Source of the DNA: Acidihalobacter prosperus
Lineage (GTDB): Bacteria > Pseudomonadota > Gammaproteobacteria > DSM-5130 > Acidihalobacteraceae
Direction: 5' to 3'
NCBI RefSeq assembly: GCF_000754095.2
Contig: NZ_JQSG02000003.1
Span: 299,397-363,396, forward strand
Length of the DNA: 64,000 bases
The notes below the pieces were generated by a model. That model saw only the letters and a program-made list of their open reading frames with translations, was not told where the DNA came from and ran no database searches. Of this stretch, positions 37,130 to 47,015 are shown in pieces; the stretch's first letter is position 1; every line of letters begins with the position of its first letter. The translations under genes and the position numbers were made by a program.

Positions 37130-38902
37130 ATGCACACCGTCACCCGACTGATCGCGGTCTGTCTCGCGCTGCTGGTCGCGTCCCTGCCGGCCCGGGCCGC
37201 CGACAATACCGCGCCCGGCATCCCCGCGCAGGCGCTGGATTTCGGCAGCAACGTCTCCCCGCTCTCGAGCCTCGCAGGCCTGCGCCCGGTCGAAGCAAGG
37301 CATGCGATGGTGGTGACCGCGCAGCACCTAGCCACTCGGGTCGGCGTGCACATCCTGCGCGAAGGCGGCAACGCGATCGACGCGGCGGTGGCCATCGGCT
37401 ACGCACTCGCGGTGGTGCATCCCTGCTGCGGCAACATCGGCGGCGGCGGATTCATGGTGATCCATCTCGCCGATGGGCAGAACCGATTCCTCGATTTCCG
37501 CGAGAAGGCGCCGCACAAGGCCTATCCGAAGCTGTTCCAGAACGCTCAGGGTGAGGTCGTGCCAGGCCTGAGCACGCACAGCTATCTCGCCGTCGGCGTA
37601 CCCGGCACGGTCATGGGCCTCGACACGGCGCTGGCCCGCTACGGCACGATGCCGCTCAAGACCGTCATGGCCCCGGCCATCGCACTGGCGCGCAAGGGCT
37701 ACGTCCTCGAAGCCGGCGACGCGCACATCCTAGACGGTCGCGCCGACGATTTCCGCAGGCATCCCAACGTCGCCGCCATCTTCCTCAACCATGGTCGCCC
37801 CTGGCGCGCGGGCGAACGCCTGCGCCAGCCGCAGCTCGCGCGCACCCTCGAGCACATCGCCGAGGGCGGCACCCGCGCCTTCTACAGAGGATCGATCGCG
37901 CGCGCCGTGGTCGCCGCCAGCGAACGGCACCACGGCATCCTCACGCTCAAGGACTTCGCCGACTACAGCGTCGTCTGGGACCAGCCGGTCGAGTGCGGCT
38001 ACCGCGGCTACACCATCGTCTCCGATCCGCCGCCCAGCTCGGGCGGCACCACGATCTGCGAGATCCTGCAGATCGTCGAACCCTATCCGCTCGCCGACTG
38101 GGGTTACGCCTCGGTCAAGAGCCTGCACTACCTCATCGAGGCCGAGCGCCACGCCTTCGCCGACCGCAACACCTATCTCGGCGACCCCGCCTTCGTGCAC
38201 AACCCCATCCGCGCGCTGCTCTCGCCCGCGCACGCCGCCAGGATACGCGCGCAGATCCGCCCCGACGCCGCCACGCCGTCGAGCGAGGTCAAGGGCAGCC
38301 TGGGGCCGGCGGAGGGTACCAATACCACGCAGTTTTCCGTGGTCGACGCGCACGGCAACGCGGTCAGCGTGACCTACACGATCAACTACCTGTTCGGGCT
38401 CGGGCAGATCGCCGGCGATACCGGTTTTTTCCTCAACAACGAAATGGACGATTTCACCGCCAAGCCCGGCGTGCCCAACAGCTTCGGCCTGATTCAGGGC
38501 CGCGTGAACCAGATCGAACCGGGCAAGCGTCCCTTGAGTTCCATGTCCCCCACCATCGTGCTGCGCCAGGGGCGGCTGTTCATGGTCACCGGCAGTCCCG
38601 GCGGCTCGACCATCATCTCCACCACCCTCGAAACCATCCTCAACGTGATCGACTTCGGCATGAACATGCAGCAGGCCGTCGACGCCCCACGCTTCCACGA
38701 ACAGTGGCAGCCGTCCACCGTCATGATCGAACCCGGCCTGCTCACCCCCGCCACCCGGCAGGCGCTCGAAAAAATGGGCTACCGCTTTACCTACGGCAAC
38801 GCCTGGGGCGCCGCGATGGCCATTCTCGCGAACCCGAAAACGGGGCTGTACGAAGGCGCCGCCGACCGGCGCAGGCCCGCCGCACTGGCCGCCGGATACT
38901 GA
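37130..38902 (+). CDS. ggt: Gamma-glutamyltransferase
   Basis: A periplasmic N-terminal-nucleophile hydrolase that cleaves glutathione and other gamma-glutamyl compounds. The 590-residue precursor has a signal peptide ending ARAA. The chain is self-cleaved before T399 in GTNTTQFSVVD. The substrate-binding NPRTPL-type motif and PLSSMSPTIVL, TGSPGGSTIISTTL are intact. AGGGGAG precedes the ATG. It can release cysteinyl-glycine and glutamate and so fits the nitrogen-scavenging setting, although no sigma-54 promoter is evident in front of it. Confidence 0.95.
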   Translation: MHTVTRLIAVCLALLVASLPARAADNTAPGIPAQALDFGSNVSPLSSLAGLRPVEARHAMVVTAQHLATRVGVHILREGGNAIDAAVAIGYALAVVHPCCGNIGGGGFMVIHLADGQNRFLDFREKAPHKAYPKLFQNAQGEVVPGLSTHSYLAVGVPGTVMGLDTALARYGTMPLKTVMAPAIALARKGYVLEAGDAHILDGRADDFRRHPNVAAIFLNHGRPWRAGERLRQPQLARTLEHIAEGGTRAFYRGSIARAVVAASERHHGILTLKDFADYSVVWDQPVECGYRGYTIVSDPPPSSGGTTICEILQIVEPYPLADWGYASVKSLHYLIEAERHAFADRNTYLGDPAFVHNPIRALLSPAHAARIRAQIRPDAATPSSEVKGSLGPAEGTNTTQFSVVDAHGNAVSVTYTINYLFGLGQIAGDTGFFLNNEMDDFTAKPGVPNSFGLIQGRVNQIEPGKRPLSSMSPTIVLRQGRLFMVTGSPGGSTIISTTLETILNVIDFGMNMQQAVDAPRFHEQWQPSTVMIEPGLLTPATRQALEKMGYRFTYGNAWGAAMAILANPKTGLYEGAADRRRPAALAAGY

Positions 38903-39042
38903 TCCTTATGTCAATCCTGGCATTCGATGCCCGCCGTCGTACGGAACGGCGCCACAAGCACCATCCACCGGCCCGCCCGCCAGGTCCTACGCACGGGTGC
39001 TCGCGAGCGCCGGCCCTGCCCATCGCCAGGAATCACATAACC

Positions 39043-39799
39043 ATGAAACAAAACGTCTATGACGACCCTCGATTCTTCGCCGGATACAAGGCGTTGCGGG
39101 ACGGCGATACCGGACTCAACGGCGCGCTCGAGGAACCCGCCGTACTCGACCTGCTGCCCGACATGCGCGGGTGCCGCGCGCTCGACCTCGGTTGCGGCTT
39201 CGGCGATTTCTGTCGACTGGCACGCAGCCGTGGCGCGGCGTCCGTACAAGGTGTCGATATTTCGCAGCGGATGCTCCAGGTGGCACGGGAGCGCACCGTT
39301 GGCATTGGCGTCGATTACGTGCATGCCGCGATCGAGGACTTCGAAATCCCACCCGCTTGCCACGACCTTGTGGTCAGCCGCCTGGCGCTGCACTACGTGC
39401 GCGACTATGCCGCTATCGTGCGAGCGGTGCACGACGGGCTGAGACCTGGGGGACGATTCATCATGACGGTCGAGCACCCCCTGTGCACCGCGCTCGGCCG
39501 AGGCTGGCACCGCAACGCACACGGCGAAGACGACTTCTGGCCAATCGACGAATATGGACTCGAAGGCGAACGTCATCGCCACTGGTTCGTGGATGATGTG
39601 CTCAAGTACCATCGCACCGTCGAGACCTATGTGAACGGGTTGCTCGACGCCGGCCTCACTCTGACCCGTCTGCTGGAGCCACAGGCGCCCCCCCGCACTG
39701 ATCGCCACACGACCGGACCTACTGTCAACGACAAGACGCCCACCCTTCCTGGTGCTTGCCGCCAGCAGACCGATGCATTCAGCATCGGCTGCAGGTTAG
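39043..39799 (+). pseudogene. SAM-dependent methyltransferase with a frameshift in a C7 tract
   Basis: The first 215 codons encode a class I methyltransferase: SAM motif RALDLGCGFGDFCRLA, VQGVDISQRML, LVVSRLALHYVRDYAAI and LRPGGRFIMTVEHP. At a run of seven C (39688-39694) the frame leaves the family pattern and would run on to 40242 across the antisense of the next gene. Removing one C restores ALIATRPDLLS and RRPPFLVLAA, the expected family C-terminus, and a stop at 39797-39799. It is either a true frameshift, a phase-variable tract or a sequencing error. Confidence 0.8.
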
Positions 39800-39819
39800 G
39801 TTCACCAAGGGCTCCGTCG

Positions 39820-40203
39820 CTACGAGTGGACGAACTGGGACACGTACACCGCCCCTTCCTTGTCGTCCTGCCGCAGCCCCGTCCGCCATCCCGTGATGGC
39901 GCCGACGCAATGCCGCCATTCGCCGGTCACGCTATCCCAGTAATGCAGCGTGGCATGGGTGCCGATGCGCAGCCCGGTCTCGGTGACCAGGGTGAACACG
40001 TGACCATCCAGGGTGCCCAGGTGAGCGCGGATCGTGGGGGCCGCAGGCAGCTCAGGGTGGATGCCGCCCCAGCTCATGGCGAACGTGCCGCGTTTCTCGG
40101 TCTCGGAATCCATCAGATTACCCAGGATTTCGTCGATCTTGCGCTGCTGGTCAGCCGTCAGCTTCACGGGCCCGGGTTTTTGCCTGTCGTCTGGATCGTT
40201 CAT
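39820..40203 (-). CDS. Hypothetical soluble protein, 127 aa
   Basis: I do not recognise this family. The sequence has a Lys/Asp-rich N-terminus (MNDPDDRQKPGPVKLTADQQ), a short helix, then a beta-rich part (TLVTETGLRIGTHATLHYWD; WRHCVGAITGWRTGL). No signal peptide or transmembrane segment is seen. AGGGG lies before the ATG. It is bounded by the methyltransferase remnant and sppA. Confidence 0.65.
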   Translation of the reverse strand: MNDPDDRQKPGPVKLTADQQRKIDEILGNLMDSETEKRGTFAMSWGGIHPELPAAPTIRAHLGTLDGHVFTLVTETGLRIGTHATLHYWDSVTGEWRHCVGAITGWRTGLRQDDKEGAVYVSQFVHS

Positions 40204-40332
40204 GAGGATGCCCCTATGGGAGGTTCCTATCGCCTCCTATAGCACAATCGCGGCGGCGCGAAAGACGGATCGGCAATCGTTGCACGCCCCGGTCGCGTGG
40301 GACGCCAGACGCGCGCGAACCCGCCGCAGCGG

Positions 40333-42180
40333 TCAGTGCATCCACGTCACCGGGGCATAGGCGAAGTAGCCGTAGGGCCGGGCGCTGCGCAGCAACTGCG
40401 TGGTATCGCGCAGTTCGCGGGCGGGCAGGCCGAGCAGCCGGGCCATATCCGCAAGACCGCGCATCCCGTGGCCGCCGCCGAGCGCCGCGCGGGTCATCAG
40501 CCCCATGGACTGCCCCAGCCCGGCGAAACCCCGTTTCTGTCCCGCACGCGGAAGGTAGTCGACGCGGTAACCGTCCGGCTTGAGGTGCGCGAGCCGCGCA
40601 GCGTCGGCGATGGCGTTGGCGATGCCGCCGAGGTGGTCGACCAGCTTGAGCCGCAACGCGTCCTTGCCGCTCCACGCGCGGCCCTGGGCGACGGCATCGA
40701 CCTGATCGAAGCCGAGCTTGCGCCCCTCGGCGACCTGCGAAACGAAGCGCTTGTACAGGTAGTTCACGTGGCTCTGCAGAGCCGAGGCCGTTTCCGGCCT
40801 GAGCGGCATCATCGGCGATTCGGAACCCACCGTCGGCGTGGTGCCGATGCCGCCGACGTCGATGCCGAGCTTGCCCAGCGCGGCGGAAACGTTCGGCACC
40901 AGGGCAAACACGCCGATGTCGGCGGTCAGCGTGGTGGGTTCGGCATACAGTGTCTGCGCCGCGCTGGAGATCATGTAGGCGCCGGATGCCGCCAGCGTGC
41001 CCATGGACACCACCACCGGTTTGCCCGCGGCGCGCAGTCGCAGCACAGCGGCACGGATGTCCTCGGAGGCGTCGACGCTGCCGCCGGGGGAATCGACCTG
41101 CAGCACCACGGCCCGCACGGCGGCATCGTGCAGCAAACGGTCGAGCTGGCGCACGGTGGGGCCGGAGGCGACGGCGCCGGGAATGGCGTTGTCGCCGCCG
41201 ACGATCATGCCGTCGAGCGGCACCACGGCAACCGCGGCGGACTGCGCGGCGTGCGGGCGCGTGGCGGCATCGTAGTCGAGATAGTCGATCTGCGCTTGAG
41301 CCAAGGGCTGCCCGGCCGCCTTGGCCACGGCCTTCTCGAAGCGCTGCCAGCCGGCGATCACGTTGACCAGGCCCTGCCGCCGCGCCAGTTCGGCCGTGTT
41401 GCCCCCGGCGGCATCGACGAGCTGCGGCAGGCGGCTGGCGTAGCCCTCGATCTGCGCCGGCTCGAGACCGCGCGCGGCGGCGACGCGGGTGGCGTAGCTG
41501 TTCCACCAGGTCCGCAGCCAAGCGGCGTTTTCCTCGCGCGCATCGGGCGACATGCCGGTCCGCGTGAACGGCTCCACGGCGGACTTGTACTTGCCCTTGC
41601 GGAAGGCATACATGGTCACGCCGATGCGGTCGAGCAGGGTCTTGAAATAGGGTTGATAGGCGCCATAGCCGACGATCATGACCGTGCCCAGCGGGTTCAT
41701 GTAGACATGATTCGCCTCGGCCGCGAGCAGATAGGCGCCCTGCGAATAGCTGCCGGCGTAGGCATAGATCGGCTTGCCGGCCTTGCGGAAACGCGCCAGC
41801 GCATCGGCCACGGTTTCGAGCTGGGTGATGCTGCCGCCGTCGAAGCGGTTCAGGTTGAGCGTCATCAGCTTGATGCGTGGATCGCGCGCGGCGCGATCGA
41901 TGGCGTCGGTAAGGCTGCGGATCAGCACCTCGTTGTCGGGGCGGTCGAGCAGGTCGTCGATCGCGCGCTGCCAGTCACTTTCGCTGTAGCTGTACACGAG
42001 GTGTCCCTCTGGCGCGACCGTCAGCACCGCCCCCTGCGGCACGCCGGGGCCTTCCGACGAATGAAACACCGCGAACAGGATGGCTGCCAGGACGGCCAGG
42101 GTGATCAGATTGAGCAGACCACGCCGGATACCGTGCAGCAACCGGTCGACCCAGCGCAGTAGTTTCATCAGCTTGCCCAT
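40333..42180 (-). CDS. sppA: Signal peptide peptidase SppA, 67-kDa type
   Basis: SppA degrades cleaved signal peptides in the inner membrane. With the ATG at 42180 (after GGGAG) it is 615 aa, against 618 in E. coli. One N-terminal anchor lies at about residues 21-40. The two-domain tandem fold splits the Ser/Lys dyad: K199 in GKYKSAVEPF and S399 in GTLAASGAYM, both offset by ten from E. coli K209 and S409. It is therefore expected to be active. Confidence 0.96.
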   Translation of the reverse strand: MGKLMKLLRWVDRLLHGIRRGLLNLITLAVLAAILFAVFHSSEGPGVPQGAVLTVAPEGHLVYSYSESDWQRAIDDLLDRPDNEVLIRSLTDAIDRAARDPRIKLMTLNLNRFDGGSITQLETVADALARFRKAGKPIYAYAGSYSQGAYLLAAEANHVYMNPLGTVMIVGYGAYQPYFKTLLDRIGVTMYAFRKGKYKSAVEPFTRTGMSPDAREENAAWLRTWWNSYATRVAAARGLEPAQIEGYASRLPQLVDAAGGNTAELARRQGLVNVIAGWQRFEKAVAKAAGQPLAQAQIDYLDYDAATRPHAAQSAAVAVVPLDGMIVGGDNAIPGAVASGPTVRQLDRLLHDAAVRAVVLQVDSPGGSVDASEDIRAAVLRLRAAGKPVVVSMGTLAASGAYMISSAAQTLYAEPTTLTADIGVFALVPNVSAALGKLGIDVGGIGTTPTVGSESPMMPLRPETASALQSHVNYLYKRFVSQVAEGRKLGFDQVDAVAQGRAWSGKDALRLKLVDHLGGIANAIADAARLAHLKPDGYRVDYLPRAGQKRGFAGLGQSMGLMTRAALGGGHGMRGLADMARLLGLPARELRDTTQLLRSARPYGYFAYAPVTWMH

Positions 42181-42336
42181 GCCGCCGCTCCCTGTTGTTG
42201 GACGTATCCTTCCCGATGGATGCCGAGACAAACCCGGCCGAAGGTGAGATTGCTGGAGCCCGGACGGGAGTTCAACACCCGTCGCGCACCGTCTCCCGTA
42301 TGACCGCGAAAAACGCGCAAAGTTGATCGAGGCGGC

Positions 42337-43290
42337 TTATTGGCCACTGCCCAGCGCCCGCGTGAAAAAACCGGTCACGCGGGCCAGATAGGTTTTCGGC
42401 GCAACCGTGTACGCACCCACGTGTTTCGCCCCCGGCACGATCCACAGGCTGGCTGCCGGATCTCGACGCAGCGCGCGGTACAACGCCTGGCTGTTGCTCA
42501 TCGGCACGATGCGATCGGCACTGCCGGCGATCAGCAGCACGGGGCGATGGCGCAGGGCGGCAACGTCGCGTAGCGGGTCCACCTTACTCACATCGAGGCC
42601 GTTGATCAGGCGCAGTTCGAAAAAGATCTCCGGCGTGAACGGCCAGTTGGGCAGATTCGTCCATTCGGGCATGTGCGTGCTCAGGTAGCGGTACAGGTCG
42701 GCGAAGGCACTGTCGGCCACCACCGCGCGCACGGCGCGGTCCTTCGCCACCACCTCCAGCGCCGTGGCCGCGCCCATCGAATAGCCGATCACGCCGATGC
42801 GGCGATAGCCGAGCCGGCGCGCGTAATCGATCGCCCCGCGCAGGTCGCGCTGCTCGTACAGCCCAACCGTCACCTCGCTGCCCTGCGAGCGCCCCTCGGC
42901 ACGGAAATCGAACATCAGCACGGCGAAACCCGCCCGATGCAGTGCCGCGGCCACCGGCAACGCGGGTGCATCCGAGGCGCGGTTCTGGTGGTAGCCGTGA
43001 GCCTCGATCACGAGTCCGCCGCCCGGCCGCGCAGCGGGAATCAGCCAGCCGGAAAGGCGCACGCCGTCGACCGCCGAGGGAAATGCGATGTCGCGGTAGG
43101 CGAGTCCCTGTCTGGACGGGGTCTCCGCGATCGGAATGCGGCTGGGATGGATCAGCTTCCAAGCCACGTCGTAGGCGACGCCGCCGGTGATCATGAAGAA
43201 GGCGAAGACGAGCGCCGCCAGCCCCGCCAGGACGTAGCGGCCCCACGCCCTGGCGGGGCTGGTGGCCTGAGGCGGTGCGGCGTTCGGCAT
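42337..43290 (-). CDS. Membrane-anchored alpha/beta hydrolase
   Basis: The 317-residue protein has one N-terminal helix (about residues 18-42) and an alpha/beta-hydrolase domain. The nucleophile elbow is IGYSMGAATA, the oxyanion region VIEAHGYHQNR, the acid LLIAGSADRIVP, and the histidine is in VPGAKHVGAYT. It resembles the BEM46/YqkD-type group of membrane-linked hydrolases with unknown substrate. No operon partner is evident; sppA is on the same strand 156 bp downstream. Confidence 0.85.
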   Translation of the reverse strand: MPNAAPPQATSPARAWGRYVLAGLAALVFAFFMITGGVAYDVAWKLIHPSRIPIAETPSRQGLAYRDIAFPSAVDGVRLSGWLIPAARPGGGLVIEAHGYHQNRASDAPALPVAAALHRAGFAVLMFDFRAEGRSQGSEVTVGLYEQRDLRGAIDYARRLGYRRIGVIGYSMGAATALEVVAKDRAVRAVVADSAFADLYRYLSTHMPEWTNLPNWPFTPEIFFELRLINGLDVSKVDPLRDVAALRHRPVLLIAGSADRIVPMSNSQALYRALRRDPAASLWIVPGAKHVGAYTVAPKTYLARVTGFFTRALGSGQ

Positions 43291-43474
43291 AGCGGCTCCT
43301 GCAGGGACGTGCGACTATCGGCCGCATCCCGGGACACCCCGCGGCGGCGCGCGTCAGTATACGTTGCGGAGAGGCGAGCGACCTCGGCAGACGCGGCACG
43401 ACGCCCGCAAGCCCGGGCATTGACATCACGCCGCCGAGTGTTAAGTTTCGCTGATTCCACAGGAGGGATAGACG

Positions 43475-44719
43475 ATGCTTATACATAAATCAATAAATAA
43501 GGCCATCCTGACCGTCGCCTGCGTGCTCGGCCTCGCCGCCGGCGGCGCCAGCGCCGCGGCCTCGCCCCACGAAATCAAGATCGGCACGCTCTATGCCGGC
43601 TCCGGCCCCTTCGCCAGCTCCTCGCAGCCGCAGTACGCCGGCCTCAAGTACTGGGTCGACGAAATGAACGCGCAGGGCGGCGTATACGTGAAGGCCTACC
43701 GTAAGCGCATCCCGGTTAAATTGATCGCCTACGACGACCAGAGCCAGACCGGCCTCGCCGGCACGCTCTACAACCAGCTGCTCACCCGCGACCGCGTCAA
43801 CCTGCTGGTCGCCGACTTCGGTTCGGTGCTGACCTCGGTGGCGGTGCCGCTGGCGCGCATCCACCGCACGCTGCTGTTCGACGTCACCGGCACCTCGGCC
43901 AAATTCTTCACGCCCGGCAACCCGTACATCGTGCTGACCAGTCTGCCGACCTCCGGCGTCTGGCCGACGACCCTTGCCGAGGACCTGATCCACAACCATC
44001 CGGGCCGCGTGGCGGTGCTCTACTCGACCAACGACTTCGACGAGTCGCAGGCCGCGACCCTGAAGCGGAAACTCGAAGCGGCCGGGCAAAAACCGGTGTT
44101 CTACCGCGGCGCACCGAGCAACACCAGCAGCTACGGCGTCCTGCTGCACGCCATCGCGGCGACAAGGCCCGACAGCGTGATCGAGCTGGGCTACCCGAAC
44201 AACGACATCGCCTTCCTGCAGGATATCAAGGCGAGCGGCATGCACTTCAAGCGCGTGTTCACCATCTTCCCCGGCCAGCTGCTGTCGCTGATGGAAAAGA
44301 ACGTCGGCGCCGACAGCCTGGCCTGGACCTACACCTACCCCACGCCGCCGCTGCTGCGCTACAACAAGGTCAACTACGGCCCCGGCATCGACGCCTTCTC
44401 CAAGGCCTACGCCAAGGCCACCGGCCATGAGGTCAACTTCCTCGCCGTCGCCGGCTATAACGCAGGCCTGGTGATCCAGAAGACGCTGGACGAGGCCGGC
44501 AGCCTCAAGCAGACCGAGCTGCGCCACGCCATCGCCGGCTTCTCCGGCAATCTCGACACCCTCGACGGCCACTTCCGGATCAACGAGATGGGCGCGCAGA
44601 TCGGCGAGACGCTGCCGGTCGGCCAGCTGCAGCCGCGCGACGGCAAGATCGAGGTCAAGGTCGTATACCCGCACGACCTCGCCACCGGCAAGGCCGTCTA
44701 CCCAGCGCCGAACGCCTGA
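43475..44719 (+). CDS. Branched-chain-type ABC binding protein A (tandem pair)
   Basis: A 414-residue Peripla_BP_6 protein with a signal peptide ending GGASA. The mature part starts IKIGTLYAGSGPFASSSQPQ. Shared blocks with the next gene (GGVYVKAY, YNQLLTRDRV, DFGSVLTSVA, TGTSAKFFT) show a tandem duplication with clear divergence. GGAGG precedes the ATG. It is the first gene of an operon including two permeases and two ATPases. The ligand is unknown. Confidence 0.9.
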   Translation: MLIHKSINKAILTVACVLGLAAGGASAAASPHEIKIGTLYAGSGPFASSSQPQYAGLKYWVDEMNAQGGVYVKAYRKRIPVKLIAYDDQSQTGLAGTLYNQLLTRDRVNLLVADFGSVLTSVAVPLARIHRTLLFDVTGTSAKFFTPGNPYIVLTSLPTSGVWPTTLAEDLIHNHPGRVAVLYSTNDFDESQAATLKRKLEAAGQKPVFYRGAPSNTSSYGVLLHAIAATRPDSVIELGYPNNDIAFLQDIKASGMHFKRVFTIFPGQLLSLMEKNVGADSLAWTYTYPTPPLLRYNKVNYGPGIDAFSKAYAKATGHEVNFLAVAGYNAGLVIQKTLDEAGSLKQTELRHAIAGFSGNLDTLDGHFRINEMGAQIGETLPVGQLQPRDGKIEVKVVYPHDLATGKAVYPAPNA

Positions 44720-44757
44720 GCGAACGCCTTTCGCCACCCGCACCCGGAGAAAACGTC

Positions 44758-46002
44758 ATGCAAAGGTTTCTGCGATCCACCGCGCTTGCCGCGGCCCTGA
44801 CCCTCGGCGCCGCCGGCGCCGCCCAGGCCACGCCGTCCGTCCTCGAAGTGGGCACGCTCTACGCCAGCAGCGGCAACTTCGCCAGCTCCTCGCTGCCCGA
44901 GTACAAGGGACTCGCATTCTGGGCCGAACAGGTCAACGCCCACGGCGGCGTGTACGTGAAGGCCTACGGCAAGCGCGTGCCGGTCAAGCTGGTAGCCTAC
45001 GACGACCAGAGCAGCACCGGCACCGCCGGCGCGCTCTACAACCAGCTGCTCACCCGCGACCGCGTGCCGGTGCTGGTATCCGACTTCGGCTCGGTGCTGA
45101 CCTCGGTGGCTGCGCCGCTGGCCGAGGAACATCATGTCCTGCTGCTCGACCCGACCGGCACCTCGGCCAAGTTCTTCACCGGCAGCTATCCGAATCTGGT
45201 GCTCACCGGCCTGCCTGGCTCGGCGATCTGGCCGGAGGTGCTGGGGCGCTTCCTGATCGCCAAGGGCGTCAAGCGCGTGGCGGTGGTCTACGGCGCCAAC
45301 GACTTCACCGGCTCGCAGCGCGACACCCTGGTGCACGTGCTCGAGGCGGGCGGCGTGAAGCTGGTCTACGACCACTCGGTGCCGACCAACACCAGCAGCT
45401 ACGCGATGATCCTGCACCAGGCCAAGGCGCAGGGCGCGCAGGCCATGGTCGAGCTGGGCTACGACAACAACGACATCGCCTTCCTGCAGGATCTCGCCTC
45501 AAGCGGCCTGCACTTCCAGCTTGCCTTCGCGATCAATCCCGGCCTGCGGGTCGCCCTGTTCCGAAAATCCGTAGGCGACAAGGCGCTGGACTACACCTAC
45601 AGCTACGTCACCCCGCCGGCGCTGGAATACGACAAGGTCAACTACGGCCTCGGCCTGAAGGACTTCGACCGGCGCTTCGCGGCCTGGAATCGCACGCACG
45701 GCAACGTGCCCATGGGGCTGTCGGTGGTCGCCGGCTACAACACCGGGCTGGTGATCGAAAAGGCGGTGGCGCACTCACCCAGCCTCAAGGCCGCCGATCT
45801 GCGCCTGACCATCCAGGGCTTCTCCGGCAAGCTGTTCACCGTCGACGGGTCGTTCAAGATCAACGCCCATGGCGAACAGATCGGCGAGTCGATTCCACTG
45901 GGGCAGTTCATCCCCCAGGCAGGCAAGGCGGCACTCAAGATCGTGTATCCGAAGAAGCTCGCGCAGACCGCGGCCCGCTATCCGGCGCCGGCCACTCCCT
46001 GA
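44758..46002 (+). CDS. Branched-chain-type ABC binding protein B (tandem pair)
   Basis: A 414-residue paralogue of the preceding protein and of identical length, 38 bp downstream. The signal peptide ends AAQA. Differences cluster in the ligand-facing loops (LPGSAIWPEVLGRFLI against LPTSGVWPTTLAEDLI), suggesting altered specificity with the same membrane complex. A terminator-like hairpin follows the gene, so the permeases downstream are probably expressed at lower level. Confidence 0.9.
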   Translation: MQRFLRSTALAAALTLGAAGAAQATPSVLEVGTLYASSGNFASSSLPEYKGLAFWAEQVNAHGGVYVKAYGKRVPVKLVAYDDQSSTGTAGALYNQLLTRDRVPVLVSDFGSVLTSVAAPLAEEHHVLLLDPTGTSAKFFTGSYPNLVLTGLPGSAIWPEVLGRFLIAKGVKRVAVVYGANDFTGSQRDTLVHVLEAGGVKLVYDHSVPTNTSSYAMILHQAKAQGAQAMVELGYDNNDIAFLQDLASSGLHFQLAFAINPGLRVALFRKSVGDKALDYTYSYVTPPALEYDKVNYGLGLKDFDRRFAAWNRTHGNVPMGLSVVAGYNTGLVIEKAVAHSPSLKAADLRLTIQGFSGKLFTVDGSFKINAHGEQIGESIPLGQFIPQAGKAALKIVYPKKLAQTAARYPAPATP

Positions 46003-46008
46003 GGTCCG

Positions 46009-46035
46009 CGGGCGCTTGGCAGGCGCCCGTATTTT
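46009..46035 (+). terminator. Terminator-like hairpin after the tandem binding proteins
   Basis: Seven-base arms CGGGCGC/GCGCCCG with a 7-base loop are followed by TATTTT. A second perfect hairpin (CCGGCCCGC arms, 46051-46073) lies just beyond. Partial termination before the permease genes is likely. Confidence 0.7.
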
Positions 46036-46133
46036 GCTAACATCCGCCGACCGGCCCGCCCCTCGCGGGCCGGCACCGCTTTCCGGCCGCAGCCCGCAGC
46101 GGCCGGACCGGTCCCCGCCGAGGAGAACAACAC

Positions 46134-47015
46134 GTGGGTCTGCTTGAATACGCGCTGCTGGCTGGGCTGCTTTACGGCCTGTATTTTGCCCTCGTGGCCG
46201 CCGGCCTGAACCTGATCTTCGGCGTCATGCGCATCATCAACCTCGCGCATGGCGACTTCCTCATGCTCGGCGCCTACGGCGCGTTCTATCTCTACCACCT
46301 GATGGGCTGGAGTCCGCTGTGGGCGGTGCCGCTGACATTCGCCGCCTTCCTCGCGCTCGGCCTGCCGCTGTACTACCTGCTGGTGCCCCGACTGCAGCGT
46401 TCCGGTGACCCCGAGATGCGCTCCTTCATCCTGTTTTTCGGGCTGTCGCAGATTATCGAGGCGCTCGCCGTGTTCGCCTTCGGCAACGACCAGCGCTCGA
46501 TCCCCGCCAGGGTCTTCGGCAATCATCCGGTGCACCTGCTCGGACAGGTCTACCCGCTCGCCTGGATCCTCAGCGCCGTCTTCGGCCTGCTCGGCATCGT
46601 CGCGCTCTACGCCTATCTGTACGGCTCGCCGCTCGGCCGAGCCACGCGCGCGATCATGGCCAACCCCGACGAGGCCGCGATCACCGGCATCGCGGTACAG
46701 CGCATATCGGCGCTGACCTTCGGCATCGGCATCGCGCTGGCCGCGCTGGCCGGCATCTTCAGCCCGTTCATGGTCGGCGCGATCCAGCCCGATCTCGGCG
46801 TGGGCATCACGCTGATCTCCTTCGCCATCGTCGTCATCGGCTCGCTCGGCCATCCGCTCGGCACGCTGGTGGGCGGCCTCGTCTACGGAATCTCGCTCAT
46901 GCTGATGCAGACCTATCTGCCCTCGTGGTCGCAGATGCTGCCCTTCGTGCTGCTCATCGCGATCCTGCTGGTCCGCCCCGGCGGCCTGCTCGGCAAGGGG
47001 GTGCGCCGTGCTTAG
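46134..47015 (+). CDS. Branched-chain-type ABC permease (LivH-like)
   Basis: A 293-residue permease that starts with GTG at 46134 after GAGGAG. LivH motifs are LLYGLYFALVAAGLNLIFGV (block), MRIINLAHGDFLML, RAIMANPDEAAITGIA and VVIGSLGHPLGTLVGGL. It overlaps the LivM-type gene by 8 bp. Confidence 0.93.
   Translation: MGLLEYALLAGLLYGLYFALVAAGLNLIFGVMRIINLAHGDFLMLGAYGAFYLYHLMGWSPLWAVPLTFAAFLALGLPLYYLLVPRLQRSGDPEMRSFILFFGLSQIIEALAVFAFGNDQRSIPARVFGNHPVHLLGQVYPLAWILSAVFGLLGIVALYAYLYGSPLGRATRAIMANPDEAAITGIAVQRISALTFGIGIALAALAGIFSPFMVGAIQPDLGVGITLISFAIVVIGSLGHPLGTLVGGLVYGISLMLMQTYLPSWSQMLPFVLLIAILLVRPGGLLGKGVRRA

Noticed and set aside
37993-40242. A 749-codon open frame joining ggt shadow, methyltransferase and antisense DNA
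   Set aside because: Its first part shadows ggt and its last part is antisense to 39820-40203; only 39043-39687 is family-like, which is why a frameshift is proposed.
43394-43409. A sigma-54-like element (CGGCAC-N5-CCGCA) upstream of the tandem binding proteins
   Set aside because: GG/GC spacing is right but -26, -14 and -13 are wrong and no NtrC repeat accompanies it. A TTGACA at 43420 has only a poor -10 partner, so the promoter is left open.
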